Source of the DNA: CBDCXF01 sp965223755
GTDB lineage: Bacteria; Acidobacteriota; Thermoanaerobaculia; Multivoradales; JAHEKO01
Assembly (NCBI GenBank): GCA_965223755.1
Contig: CBDCXF010000001.1
Span: forward strand, 1,364,001 to 1,428,000
Direction of reading: 5' to 3'
Length of the DNA stretch: 64,000 nucleotides
Shown: positions 1 to 9,366 of the stretch, piece by piece
Layout: each line of letters starts with the position of its first letter
Position numbering within the stretch: the stretch's first letter is position 1
Notes under the pieces: model-generated
What the model saw: the letters and a program-made list of their open reading frames with translations, nothing else
What the model was told of the DNA's origin: nothing
Database searches by the model: none
Program-made: the position numbers and the translations under genes

Positions 1-25
1 CGCATTCCAAACGCCTCCAAATCCC

Positions 26-718
26 TTGAAGATTTTAGGCTTGATTCCGGCTCGAGGCGGATCTAAAGGGATTCCGCGCAAGAATCTGCGTGAGTTGGCG
101 GGCCGACCCCTGATCGCGCACACGATCGCTGTCGCGAAAGCCTGTGGAGCATTAAACCAAATCGTTGTGAGCACCGAAGACTCCGAGATTGCGCGAGTCG
201 CAGAAGAGTCAGGGGCTCGGGTCCCATTCATCCGTCCCGCAGAACTGGCTCTGGACGAAACTCCAACACTACCTGTGGTCCTGCACGCGATCGACGCGTT
301 GCGAGAGCCCTTTGACGCTGTCTGCTTGCTCCAGCCGACGCAACCTTTTCGCGAGTCAGAAGACATCGAAGAAGCCGTGAAGGCGCTTGAGAACGACCCA
401 GCCGCTACCAGTGTGATTTCTGTTTCCGAGGTGCCAGCAGAGTTTCACCCCAACTGGGTCTATCGAGTCGAAGGCGGCGGCTATTTGCGGCTTTACTCCG
501 GCGCAACTCAACCACCACCGAGACGGCAAGACCTTGCGCCAGCGTACTACCGGAATGGTTCCATCTACTTGACAAAGACCCAGACTTTGCAGCGTGGCTC
601 GCTGTACGGGTCAAAAGCACTAGCGTTTTTCACAGATCCCGGCGTCAACCTCGACACCGAAGACGATTGGCGAGCTGCCGTTGCGAGACTGAGCGGCTCA
701 AGCGCGCCGCAAACATAG
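26..718 (+). CDS. Acylneuraminate/nonulosonate cytidylyltransferase family protein
   Basis: Predicted to activate an acidic sugar (sialic, legionaminic, pseudaminic or a Kdo-like sugar) as its CMP derivative in the cytoplasm for surface-glycan synthesis. The N-terminus carries the nucleotide-binding signature IPARGGSKGIPRKN (about residues 7-20), and the 230-aa length fits the NeuA/PseF/LegF family. The start is a TTG at 26 that places the signature at the usual distance; no clear Shine-Dalgarno is visible, and an earlier start outside the window cannot be excluded. It is followed after 10 bp by asnB and seems to belong to the same transcription unit. No nonulosonate synthase is visible, so one may lie to the left. 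The family is clear; the substrate is not. Confidence 0.85.
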   Translation: MKILGLIPARGGSKGIPRKNLRELAGRPLIAHTIAVAKACGALNQIVVSTEDSEIARVAEESGARVPFIRPAELALDETPTLPVVLHAIDALREPFDAVCLLQPTQPFRESEDIEEAVKALENDPAATSVISVSEVPAEFHPNWVYRVEGGGYLRLYSGATQPPPRRQDLAPAYYRNGSIYLTKTQTLQRGSLYGSKALAFFTDPGVNLDTEDDWRAAVARLSGSSAPQT

Positions 719-728
719 CCGCGGAATA

Positions 729-2453
729 ATGTGTGGAATTGTTGGCGTTTGCGGAATAGCCCCCCCCGGCCGCGCAGCAGCGATGTCGGAGGCACTCGTC
801 CACCGTGGCCCTGACGCAGAAGGGTTGTGGACGAGCGACGACGGTTTAGTCAGCCTCGGGCATCGGCGTTTGTCGATCATCGACCTTTCTTCAGCTGGCA
901 ATCAACCGATGACGAGTGCAAGCGGCCGATACACGGTAGTTCTCAACGGTGAGATCTACAACTATAGAGAGTTACGAAACGAACTGTCCAATTACTCGTT
1001 TCACACCGCTACGGACACCGAGGTCCTGCTAGCAGCTCTCGAACGTTGGGGGCCTGCGTGCTCAGACAAATTGATCGGTATGTTTGCCTTTCTTGTCTGG
1101 GACGCAAAAGAGAGGCGGCTACATGCAGTTCGCGACCGATTTGGGGTCAAACCGTTGTTCTATTCACGGCAATCCGACGGCGGATTGCTCCTAGCCAGTG
1201 AAATCAAGGCCCTTTGGCGAGCCGGCGTCCCACGACAACCCGATCAACAGACGTGGGCTAACTACTTGGTGTATGGCAGCTACGGCTACGAGAACACCTT
1301 TTGGAAGAATGTCCATTCCCTACCCGCGGGCTACTCGCTAGTCTGGGATCAAACGGGGCTATCTATTGGTCCTTGGTACGATCTCGCGAAACGGGTAACA
1401 GCATCGGGAGAGGACTCTCGCTCGGACGGGGAGGCGCTCGAAGACTACCGAACCTTGCTTGAAAACTCGCTTGCGTTGCGCTTTCGTTCGGACGTTCCTG
1501 TCGGAGTTTGTCTCAGCGGAGGTCTCGATTCGTCCGTCTTATTTGCTGCGATCGAACAAATGGACGCATCGACCCGGAGGATCCCGGCCTTCACCTTTTC
1601 GACTGAGTCTGCCGAATACGATGAGCTTCCTTGGGTTGCCAGGCTTCTTGCTGGGAGCCGGCATCAGCTCATCACCGCGACCTTGCGGCCGACTGATGTC
1701 CCGAGCCTGGCGGCCGAAGTGCAAAGCCACCATGACCAGCCTTTCGGTGGCGTGCCTACCCTCGCCTATTCGCAGCTCTTTCGAAAAGCTGCTGACGAGG
1801 GCGTAACCGTCCTTCTCGACGGCCAAGGTATGGACGAACAATGGGCCGGCTACGATTACTACCGCAACAGTGCGAAAGACCAAATCGTGCAGGGAGTAGC
1901 GGGGTCTCCTCTGCGACCAAGAGTCCTTAGGCCAGAATTTGCTGCCCTCGCGAGGCCGCCTGAGTATCCCGAACCGTTTCCCGACCAGCTACGCAACTTG
2001 CAGTTGCGCGATCTGACTCGCACCAAACTGCCCCGCGCCTTGCGGTTCAACGACCACATCTCTATGCAAGCTTCTGTCGAACTGCGCGAGCCCTTCCTCG
2101 ACCATCGCCTGGTGGAAATGGCGTTGCGCCAACCGCGTGAACGCAAGATTCGCAATGGAGTGCAAAAATGGGGTTTGCGCGAGCTTGCTGCACACATGGA
2201 TCGACTCGGCGGCAACGCTGCAACTCCCAAACGGCCAGTGCAGACACCACAAACTGAATGGTTGCGTGGGCCGCTGGCGCGCTGGGGCCAACAGGCCGTC
2301 AACGGCCTGGTCGAAACCGAACCTGAGCGCAGCTGGTTCGATGTCGTTCGTCTAAAAAGAGAATGGGACTCATTCTGTGACAACGGCGGTGATAATAGTT
2401 TCTTCGTTTGGCAATGGATCTCAGCCGCTATGCTCGTTGTCGAGAGCAAATGA
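729..2453 (+). CDS. asnB: Asparagine synthase (glutamine-hydrolysing), AsnB type
   Basis: A 574-aa class II glutamine amidotransferase. It begins MCGIVGVCG, so Cys2 is exposed as the glutaminase nucleophile after Met removal, and NGEIYNY lies near residue 75. The synthetase half has the pyrophosphate loop SGGLDSS at about residues 262-270. The family makes asparagine from aspartate, ATP and glutamine. Copies inside polysaccharide loci are often thought to amidate a sugar acid, for example an aminated uronic or nonulosonic acid; that role is inferred here from position only. It lies between the cytidylyltransferase and the ABC transporter on the same strand. Confidence 0.9.
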   Translation: MCGIVGVCGIAPPGRAAAMSEALVHRGPDAEGLWTSDDGLVSLGHRRLSIIDLSSAGNQPMTSASGRYTVVLNGEIYNYRELRNELSNYSFHTATDTEVLLAALERWGPACSDKLIGMFAFLVWDAKERRLHAVRDRFGVKPLFYSRQSDGGLLLASEIKALWRAGVPRQPDQQTWANYLVYGSYGYENTFWKNVHSLPAGYSLVWDQTGLSIGPWYDLAKRVTASGEDSRSDGEALEDYRTLLENSLALRFRSDVPVGVCLSGGLDSSVLFAAIEQMDASTRRIPAFTFSTESAEYDELPWVARLLAGSRHQLITATLRPTDVPSLAAEVQSHHDQPFGGVPTLAYSQLFRKAADEGVTVLLDGQGMDEQWAGYDYYRNSAKDQIVQGVAGSPLRPRVLRPEFAALARPPEYPEPFPDQLRNLQLRDLTRTKLPRALRFNDHISMQASVELREPFLDHRLVEMALRQPRERKIRNGVQKWGLRELAAHMDRLGGNAATPKRPVQTPQTEWLRGPLARWGQQAVNGLVETEPERSWFDVVRLKREWDSFCDNGGDNSFFVWQWISAAMLVVESK

Positions 2454-2488
2454 AATTGATTATAAGACCCCAAGTCAGCCACTGATTG

Positions 2489-4240
2489 ATGCTGGAGAGG
2501 CTACTGACCGCTATCAAGCGGACGCGCTTCTTGTTGGGGCGGCATCGAAAACAGCTGCCGTGGATTGCCGCGTTGTTCGTAGTCAATTCAATACTCGATA
2601 CCGTCGGGATTGCGGCCGTAGGGATTGTTGCTGCATGGATCTTCAACCCCGGAGAGCAGAATCAGCACCTCCTCCAGTACCTGGAGGGATACGGTGGAAT
2701 CGCAACGGCGGCGATAGCCTTGATCGCCATCTTCGCTGTTAAGAACGGTCTGGCGATCACTGCAAACCGGACCGTTACACGGTTTGCACAACGAATCAGA
2801 GAAACTTTGACGGTGCGTGCGCTGGAGGCGTACTTGCGGGCTCCCCACAACCTAAGCCGTACGGAGTCGACTTCTGAAATCATCTACTACATTCAGACCG
2901 TAACGCTCCAGTTCTCAGCCGGATTCATTCGCTCGTCACTTAACTTGTTATCGCAGCTTCTGGTCCTCGCGATGATCAGCGTGCTTCTAGCCCGCACAAA
3001 CTTCGTCGCTTTCGTTGTTGTGGCTGCGCTGTTTGCAGTATCGGGGATCGCGTTTGACAGATTTGTCCGAACCCGCATGCGCCGACTCGCAAAACAGCTA
3101 GTTAGTGGCAACACCTCGTTGATTCGGACGATACACCACTCCGTCGGCGCCGGCCGCGAGATCAGAGTTCTTGGAAGAGAAGCCTATTTTCTCGACAAGA
3201 CAAAGAGCTATGCCGACAGCTTGACAAAGACCAATGTCGCCCGCACCATGCTGTCAGCTTTACCGCGTTATTACTTTGAAACGCTTGGGGTAGTTTGTTT
3301 TGCTGTTTGGCTTATCGCAATACAACGTACTGGAACCCCAGCCGAGGAGGCCGCGTTTCAGTTTGCCGTGTTTGGTGCGGCGGCGGTCCGGATGCTCCCT
3401 GCAGCATCGGTAATGGCGTCGAGCTGGACAGCTCTGCGCCACGACAAGCACACGGTCGACATCCTTACCCGTTGGTTCGAGCGGCTTACCCCCATTACCG
3501 AAGTCGCGGCTCGAGAGCTAGAGCCTCCGAATCTGGCCAATGGCGGCTTTCGATACTTGAAGGCGAGGGGAATCTCCTATCGATATGCCGGTGCCGAACA
3601 GGAAAGCCTTCGAGATCTCGGCTTTGAGATCACGCTAGGCGAGATCGTGGGCATATTCGGTCCCTCTGGAGCGGGAAAATCAACGCTGGTGGATGTTTTG
3701 ACTGGATTGCTAGAACCATCGGCTGGAACGATAGAGCTTAACGACAGCGACGCTAATTCTGTCCGAAGAGGCCGCCACATGGCTTACATTCCGCAGGGGT
3801 ACTATGTGCTCGACGACACAGTGGCACGAAACGTCGCGCTTGGTGTCGAAGATTCGAGAATTGATCGCGGCCGAGTCGAACGGTCAATTGAGGCAACGGG
3901 CCTCTCTGAAGTGGTTCGTTTGCTTTCCGATGGCATTGACACTCGACTCGGGGAATCCGGTGTTCGTCTCTCTGGAGGCGAACGACAGCGCCTGGTGATC
4001 GCCCGCGCTCTCTACTATCGCCGCGCGCTACTTGTGTTTGACGAACCCACATCGTCTCTTGACGCCGAAAACATCGATCGATTATTTCGCACTTTGGAAT
4101 CAATTCGTTCGAATCACGCTTCACTCATCGTGTCCCATGACCCAAGGGTGCTTGACCGCTGCGATCGCCTGTACGAAATGTCCGAAGGACGCCTAATCGA
4201 AAAACCTGCTGCGGCCCTCACGACCGAAGAGGCCCCGTGA
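2489..4240 (+). CDS. ABC transporter, fused permease-ATPase (lipid-linked glycan flippase type)
   Basis: A half-transporter with an N-terminal membrane domain (about residues 1-330, several hydrophobic spans) and a C-terminal nucleotide-binding domain. Walker A FGPSGAGKST is near residue 390, the signature LSGGERQRL near 494 and Walker B LLVFDEPTSSLD near 513-524. The layout matches MsbA/PglK-type exporters that flip lipid-linked oligosaccharides or lipids as homodimers. A TTG lies one codon upstream (2486); the ATG at 2489 is preferred. The stop overlaps the GTG start of the 2-epimerase. In a locus with a WecA-like initiating enzyme and no visible Wzx, this is the best flippase candidate. 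Confidence 0.85.
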   Translation: MLERLLTAIKRTRFLLGRHRKQLPWIAALFVVNSILDTVGIAAVGIVAAWIFNPGEQNQHLLQYLEGYGGIATAAIALIAIFAVKNGLAITANRTVTRFAQRIRETLTVRALEAYLRAPHNLSRTESTSEIIYYIQTVTLQFSAGFIRSSLNLLSQLLVLAMISVLLARTNFVAFVVVAALFAVSGIAFDRFVRTRMRRLAKQLVSGNTSLIRTIHHSVGAGREIRVLGREAYFLDKTKSYADSLTKTNVARTMLSALPRYYFETLGVVCFAVWLIAIQRTGTPAEEAAFQFAVFGAAAVRMLPAASVMASSWTALRHDKHTVDILTRWFERLTPITEVAARELEPPNLANGGFRYLKARGISYRYAGAEQESLRDLGFEITLGEIVGIFGPSGAGKSTLVDVLTGLLEPSAGTIELNDSDANSVRRGRHMAYIPQGYYVLDDTVARNVALGVEDSRIDRGRVERSIEATGLSEVVRLLSDGIDTRLGESGVRLSGGERQRLVIARALYYRRALLVFDEPTSSLDAENIDRLFRTLESIRSNHASLIVSHDPRVLDRCDRLYEMSEGRLIEKPAAALTTEEAP

Positions 4241-5343
4241 GTTCTGTTCTAGTCGTGCTGGGGACACGCCCCGAAGCCATCAAGCTCGCTCCAGTTATTC
4301 AGGCAATAGAACAATCGGCCTATTTACTCCCTGTCGTTTGCTCGACTGGCCAACATGCTTCGATGCTGAAGCAAGTCTTCGAGATCTTTGAACTAACCCC
4401 GGATATTGACCTGAAGCTGATGACTCCGAACCAGAGTCTTGCTCGGCTAAGTAGCCAACTGATCACTGCAATGGATCAGGTCATCGAAGATGTCGATCCT
4501 CAATGGATTATGGTTCAGGGCGATACGACAACAGCAGCAATGGGAGCCCTTGCTGGTTTTTACCGTGATAAACGAGTGTGTCATGTCGAAGCAGGGTTAC
4601 GAACGTACAGGAAGGACAACCCATTTCCGGAGGAAGTCAACCGCCGCCTGATTGACGTAGTTGCCGATCGATATTACTGTCCTACCGATTTGTCCAAAAC
4701 CAACCTGCGGGCTGAGGGGGTGGATGAGAACCGGATCTTGGTCACCGGGAATACCGTCGTTGATGCATTGCTACAAGTCGAAAAACGCCTAGAGAAAGCG
4801 CCCGCGATGCCAGAAGACTTGCGGAAAGCAGATCGTCTTGCACTCATTACGACCCACAGGCGAGAGCACTTCGGTGAAGAATTACAACGGCTATGCTCCG
4901 CTTTCAGAACGATTTCGCGCGAAAATCCAAGCGTTCGATTCATCTTTCCGGTGCATAAGAACCCGAACGTTTTCGGCCCGGTGAACGAGGCTCTCGGGGG
5001 CATCGATAACCTGCATTTGTGCGAGCCCCTTGACTACCTGCAATTGATTGATGTGATGAGGCGCTGTGAGCTGATTCTGACTGATTCAGGTGGTATTCAA
5101 GAAGAAGCTCCGACGTTTAACGTTCCGGTTCTGATTCTCCGCGAAACTACTGAGCGGCCAGAAGGTGTCGAGGCCGGAGTTACGCAGCTTGCAGGTACTT
5201 CTCGCGAACGGATTGTATCGATGGCGAGAACTGTCCTGCAGTCGTCGGCTGCCGCTGCTGGATTCGTCAAAGCCACTAACCCATACGGGGACGGCTTGGC
5301 CTCTTCCCGCATCGTGACTGACCTGGTCTCTCACTCTCTATAA
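4237..5343 (+). CDS. wecB: UDP-N-acetylglucosamine 2-epimerase (non-hydrolysing)
   Basis: A 368-aa GT-B-fold epimerase that interconverts UDP-GlcNAc and UDP-ManNAc. It starts with LVVLGTRPEAIKLAPVI, and contains HVEAGLRTY near residue 115 and TDSGGIQEEAP near 281, all hallmarks of the WecB/MnaA family; the length is typical. The start is a GTG overlapping the ABC transporter stop (GTGA), which implies translational coupling. The product would feed a ManNAc-derived residue or a nonulosonate route, consistent with the cytidylyltransferase at the window start. No partner UDP-ManNAc dehydrogenase (WecC) is visible. Confidence 0.93.
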   Translation: MSSVLVVLGTRPEAIKLAPVIQAIEQSAYLLPVVCSTGQHASMLKQVFEIFELTPDIDLKLMTPNQSLARLSSQLITAMDQVIEDVDPQWIMVQGDTTTAAMGALAGFYRDKRVCHVEAGLRTYRKDNPFPEEVNRRLIDVVADRYYCPTDLSKTNLRAEGVDENRILVTGNTVVDALLQVEKRLEKAPAMPEDLRKADRLALITTHRREHFGEELQRLCSAFRTISRENPSVRFIFPVHKNPNVFGPVNEALGGIDNLHLCEPLDYLQLIDVMRRCELILTDSGGIQEEAPTFNVPVLILRETTERPEGVEAGVTQLAGTSRERIVSMARTVLQSSAAAAGFVKATNPYGDGLASSRIVTDLVSHSL

Positions 5344-5361
5344 GTTCGACCAGATCTCCAC

Positions 5362-6681
5362 ATGAGAATCTTGGTTACTGCTGTTTGGCTCGATCCGGAC
5401 TCAACTTCCGAAGGGATCTGCACTGCCAAGTTCCTTCGCGCACTTGCGGAGCGAGGCCATGAGGTGATCTGCCTGACATCTCAACATGACCTCGCCAGAA
5501 CGGACTCAGTACAGTTAACCAGAATGCAAAGGCTGCTTCCCGGAGTGACGATCAAGCACATTGAACCACTCGACGCCTCAACGCCATCGGCTCAAGGCGC
5601 GGACCATATTTCTGCTACGCGTACCACATCCGGCTGGACGAAAAGAAAACTTGGGGCTCTGGTCGCAACGGGGACTGGGCTTAATCTCGATGGGTGGAAG
5701 GACCTACTTCTGTGGCAAAGCGCTTTAACCACGTTGATTCAGCATGCGAGGCCAGATTTCATCGTTGCCCGCGGAGCGGGCTCCAACTTCTCGCCCCACC
5801 ACGCTCTTCTACGATCGCGCACACGGACTCCGTGGGTTGCCAATTACCACGACCCCTTCCCACCAAGTTTGTATCCAGCGCCTTACACCGCTCACAGAAG
5901 CGCGATCCAGCGCCAGCTGGAGGCCATTCATGAACGCATCTTGCTGTGTGCAAACGCTTTGAGTTTTCCCTCCAAAAGGCTTGCCAATTGGATCTGCGGG
6001 GACAGAATTGAACTGAGCCGAAAGTCCATAGTGCTGCCTCATGTCGCAGATCGACCGTTCGCACCACAAACTGAAGTTAACGACCGATCGGGGCGCGGCT
6101 TCGTGTTACTCCACGCGGGGACGCTATTGCGCCAACGGGCCGCGGATGTCCTACTTGAGGCTTTTGCACGGTTTCTCGATGGTGATCCACTTCGTCATGC
6201 AGAATCTCAGTTGCAGCTGATCGGTCCCATCCATTCAGAACTTAATAGCGACCGACGCCAAGCGCTGGAAGCTACCGGCAATCTAGTGGTTGCAGACGCC
6301 CGAGTGCCCTACGATCAAGTCATGGCTATAGCCAAGGACGCGACCGCCCTCATCTTGCTCGAAGCTCCAGCGACCGAAAGCCCGTTCTTGCCCGCAAAAC
6401 TAGCCGACTACCTATGGCTCCAAAAGCCAGTGGTCGCTCTTTCACCCACCTTCTCCGCTACGAGAGATTTGTTGGGGTCGGACTATCAGCTGGCCGCAAA
6501 CCCTGACGACGTGAACGGCATCCTTTTAGCACTTGAGGTACTTTGGCAGAACTGGCGAACGGAATCATTGTCCAAAATCAGCCCACCAGCAGAGGCCCTC
6601 AGAGAACTTTCTCCTTCAACTACCGTGCAGCGACTTGAAACGATAGCTCAAGCCCTGAAACCAAGACTTGGTTATGAGTGA
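5362..6681 (+). CDS. Glycosyltransferase, GT-B fold (GT4-like)
   Basis: A 439-aa predicted cytoplasmic glycosyltransferase. The N-terminal half opens MRILVTAVWLDPDST with the phrase CTAKFLRALAERGHEV, the usual start of GT4 acceptor domains. The C-terminal half has LLHAGTLLRQRAADVLLEAF (near residue 250) and LLEAPATESPFLPAKLADYL, matching the donor-binding half with its E-x7-E-like region. It is separated by 18 bp from wecB and overlaps the next gene by 8 bp. Donor and acceptor cannot be deduced. Confidence 0.8.
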   Translation: MRILVTAVWLDPDSTSEGICTAKFLRALAERGHEVICLTSQHDLARTDSVQLTRMQRLLPGVTIKHIEPLDASTPSAQGADHISATRTTSGWTKRKLGALVATGTGLNLDGWKDLLLWQSALTTLIQHARPDFIVARGAGSNFSPHHALLRSRTRTPWVANYHDPFPPSLYPAPYTAHRSAIQRQLEAIHERILLCANALSFPSKRLANWICGDRIELSRKSIVLPHVADRPFAPQTEVNDRSGRGFVLLHAGTLLRQRAADVLLEAFARFLDGDPLRHAESQLQLIGPIHSELNSDRRQALEATGNLVVADARVPYDQVMAIAKDATALILLEAPATESPFLPAKLADYLWLQKPVVALSPTFSATRDLLGSDYQLAANPDDVNGILLALEVLWQNWRTESLSKISPPAEALRELSPSTTVQRLETIAQALKPRLGYE

Positions 6682-8065
6682 GCAACCGCGCCTCTTGCTT
6701 GTGCTTACCGACGGAGTCGGCGTACGAAATTTCGTCTTCTCAGGGTTTTTCGAAGAGGCGCTAAAAAGCGGCTCCGTAGTCACCATAGGTCACTACTTTG
6801 GCGACAGTGTGGATTTACCCGTAGACCGTTCAGCAAACGTTATTTCTCTTGGGCTTCCTTCGATCACACGCAGAACGGATTTCTTGTTACTGCTCCTTCG
6901 GTATGGATCGATGCGCTGGATCAACACGTACGCCGCGCGACGCAACCTAACCCGGCCGATTCTCGGGCCCCTTCGTACGGCAGCCAAACACAAAGTGGCA
7001 CGCCTCGTATCGCCACTCTTGTGCCACCCCGCTCGGCTTTCTCGGTTGAGAGTTCGAATTCTCGACCGCCTACGACCAAGCCCGTCGGAAGATAGCCTCC
7101 CCTGGCAGAATTGGGACCGAGTGCTTATTAGCAATCAGCAGCACGCCACCACTTCACCTCTAGTGCAGGCTGCTCAGGGTCATGGAATTCCGGTCTCGAC
7201 ATTCGTCTCAAGTTGGGACAACCCTACTACCAAAGGATGGGTTGTACCTCGTTTCGATCAGTTCCTGGTCTGGGGTCCGGTCATGTGCCGCGAGGTACTC
7301 GACCTGTTTCCGGACGCGAACTCGGACAACGTCCAGATCGTAGGAGCTCCACAGTTCTCCCCTTATACCAATTCGACGATATTCCAGACGAGGGAAGATT
7401 TTTGCCGTAACACAGGATTGGAGCCTCACCGCAAAATTGTCCTCTACACCGGTGGAACGCCTGACACAACACCGCAAGACGTTTCTTACGTCAAGGCCTT
7501 GATCGAGCTATCTGAAGAAGGTGAACTCGACGGATCGCCGCAGCTGGTGCTCCGCCCCGCTCCAACGGAGGATAAAGGGCGGTTCGCTCAGTTCGAGAAC
7601 TCACCAACCATTCGTGTTCTGTGGCCGGCATGGGACAGTTCGCGGGGCAGCAGTTGGATGGATATCGTACCTGCTGTTTCCGATATTCAGGTCCTCACCA
7701 ATCTTCTCCACCACGCAGACGTCAACGTAAACCTTGCGTCAACGATCACTCTCGACTGTGCGGTTCTCGATACTCCGGTTGTAAACCCGACGTTCGATAC
7801 CGAGCCCTTTGCCCTGGGGCAGCCCGTGGAGGAGGTTTACTACAGATTTGAGCACTACCAAGAAGTTCTACGCGCTCAGGCAAGCAGACTTGCCAACTCC
7901 AAAGCGGAACTCGCATTGGCCATTAACTCGTACCTGAGCAACCCCAGTCTTGACCGAAGTCAGCGTCACACTCTCGTTTCCGCCGAACTGGGAGTACGAC
8001 CCGGTCATGTGCACAAGACGATCCTGCGGGCTCTGAGGGCGATCCCAGACGGACGAACCACTTAG
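6674..8065 (+). CDS. Surface-glycan protein of unknown function, possibly GT-B/CDP-glycerol-transferase-like
   Basis: I do not recognise a precise family. The predicted protein is 463 aa from ATG 6674, which overlaps the previous gene by 8 bp (ATGAGTGA); a TTG at 6668 is also in frame. There is no signal peptide or obvious membrane span. The C-terminal third has VLYTGGTPDTTPQD followed by LHHADVNVNLASTITLDCAV and TPVVNPTFD, the pattern of GT-B enzymes such as CDP-glycerol transferases, where a late helix contacts the donor nucleotide. The neighbours are glycosyltransferases, so a transferase role is plausible but inferred. Confidence 0.6.
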   Translation: MSEQPRLLLVLTDGVGVRNFVFSGFFEEALKSGSVVTIGHYFGDSVDLPVDRSANVISLGLPSITRRTDFLLLLLRYGSMRWINTYAARRNLTRPILGPLRTAAKHKVARLVSPLLCHPARLSRLRVRILDRLRPSPSEDSLPWQNWDRVLISNQQHATTSPLVQAAQGHGIPVSTFVSSWDNPTTKGWVVPRFDQFLVWGPVMCREVLDLFPDANSDNVQIVGAPQFSPYTNSTIFQTREDFCRNTGLEPHRKIVLYTGGTPDTTPQDVSYVKALIELSEEGELDGSPQLVLRPAPTEDKGRFAQFENSPTIRVLWPAWDSSRGSSWMDIVPAVSDIQVLTNLLHHADVNVNLASTITLDCAVLDTPVVNPTFDTEPFALGQPVEEVYYRFEHYQEVLRAQASRLANSKAELALAINSYLSNPSLDRSQRHTLVSAELGVRPGHVHKTILRALRAIPDGRTT

Positions 8066-8078
8066 GGGAGCGGGCATC

Positions 8079-8258
8079 ATGAAGTCACCTCGCGTAGCTC
8101 TAGCCAACCAGATTGCCGAATTTTACGGATGGCCCTACCTAGGCGACTCGTGCCCGGCCGGCCAAGCGCGATGGCTCGAAGTGAAGAGACCCTACGCGAC
8201 AACCCGAACCCGCCCTATGTCAGCACGCCATACGTCGAGCGGCAGAACGTCACAATGA
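8079..8258 (+). CDS. Small open frame with strong RBS, possibly a truncated gene
   Basis: A 59-codon frame beginning MKSPRVALANQIAEF, preceded by a good Shine-Dalgarno (GGGGAG, 5-9 bases before the ATG). The first 38 residues look protein-like; the last 20 are Arg/Thr/Ser-rich and run out of frame over the transposase relic at 8198-8257. A gene start may have been cut by an insertion whose remains now supply the 3' half. I do not recognise the N-terminal sequence and it may not be expressed. Confidence 0.3.
   Translation: MKSPRVALANQIAEFYGWPYLGDSCPAGQARWLEVKRPYATTRTRPMSARHTSSGRTSQ
8198..8257 (+). pseudogene. Transposase relic (IS1-like C-terminal motif)
   Basis: In frame 2 the DNA reads PNPPYVSTPYVERQNVTM. 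From memory this closely matches the conserved phrase P-x-x-VSTSYVERQNLTMRM found in a widespread IS1-like transposase family. After the final Met the similarity stops and the frame runs to a TGA at 8312-8314, just over the GTG start of the pyruvyltransferase gene. Only about 20 codons are recognisable, with no terminal repeats, so this is a fossil fragment and not a mobile element. Confidence 0.6.
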
Positions 8259-8310
8259 CGTTTTCCAGCCGATTTGGCTGCATATGTCCCGAAGAGGTTG
8301 AGGACATACT

Positions 8311-9333
8311 GTGAGGTTGTGCGCTCTCGGCTGGTTCGGCCACCGCAACGCTGGCGATGACCGCATCGCCGAAGCGTTGATCCACGCCTTCTCGCCCAAC
8401 CATGTGACCTTCCTGCCCTTCGCGCCGCTGCCACAGGAGATCGTCAATTATTTTGATGGTGTGATACTCACAGCGGGCACCTGGCATCCCCGCAACGACT
8501 TGGCCCTCAGCTTCGAAAGATGGAGCCGCCGAGTTCACGTACCGATTGTTGCGTGCGGCTTGGGTATCGAAGCCATACCGCCGGAAGCCCGTGCCAGCGC
8601 TCAAGCGCTAGCCGAACGCGCCGCCTTCGTTTGGCTGAGGGACGAAGAGAGTCGTCTCGCATTGGCGCAAGGGCTTCCCAGCGCGGTCGCCGACCGGCTT
8701 CGCGTAGGACCGGACGTTACGTGGGCGTACCCATTCTCACCTGCACCTGCACATTCATCCCCCCGCCTCGCCCTCAATCTTCGAGATTGGCACAGGACAA
8801 CTTGGGAGCCAAAAAAATGGCTCGAAGCGGCCCGAGCGACTTCGCTACCGACTCATGCCTGGCCGCTAGCGCCCGAAGACTCGGTGGTGCTTCGCGACCT
8901 GGAACCTGGCCTTGAGAACAGCTTCGATCCTCGGCTGGCCCGAGAGGCCTCAGTGGTAGTTGGTATGCGTCTGCACAGTCTAGTCTTTGCCTCCCAGATG
9001 GGCATCCCGACCGTCGGGTTGGCGTATGACCCGAAGGTCCCTCGCTTTCTAGCGTCGATCGGTCGGTCCCAGCACGTACTAGCCCTCGAAGAGCCGGACC
9101 GGCTGCCCGTTGCGGTGGCGGCCGCCATCGCCGAGAAAGACTTAGTCCGCGAGGAACTTCTCGTCCGCCGCCAACGGCTGTGCGAAAGCGCTCAAGCCCT
9201 CTTCACCGAGGCCACTGCAGTACTCGAAGCACGGACTGGGCTCCGGCACCGTCTCGCCGGGGGCGCCCTGAATCGAGTTGGGCGCTGGCTGCTGCACCAT
9301 GGTCACGCGCTTCGGCGCCCAACTCAATCATAG
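8311..9333 (+). CDS. Polysaccharide pyruvyl transferase family protein
   Basis: A 340-aa protein of the CsaB/WcaK superfamily, which transfers pyruvate from PEP to a sugar to make a ketal. The start GWFGHRNAGDDRIAEAL matches the family opening (G-x-x-N-x-GD), and VVVGMRLHSLVFASQMGIP (near residue 215) with the following GLAYDPKV is the conserved C-terminal RxH region. The GTG start at 8311 overlaps the stop of the relic frame. Pyruvylation adds negative charge to surface glycans and can anchor S-layer proteins. The substrate is not predictable. Confidence 0.85.
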   Translation: MRLCALGWFGHRNAGDDRIAEALIHAFSPNHVTFLPFAPLPQEIVNYFDGVILTAGTWHPRNDLALSFERWSRRVHVPIVACGLGIEAIPPEARASAQALAERAAFVWLRDEESRLALAQGLPSAVADRLRVGPDVTWAYPFSPAPAHSSPRLALNLRDWHRTTWEPKKWLEAARATSLPTHAWPLAPEDSVVLRDLEPGLENSFDPRLAREASVVVGMRLHSLVFASQMGIPTVGLAYDPKVPRFLASIGRSQHVLALEEPDRLPVAVAAAIAEKDLVREELLVRRQRLCESAQALFTEATAVLEARTGLRHRLAGGALNRVGRWLLHHGHALRRPTQS

Positions 9334-9366
9334 TTTCCACAACCCCAAAGGACGATGCGGTCGATT

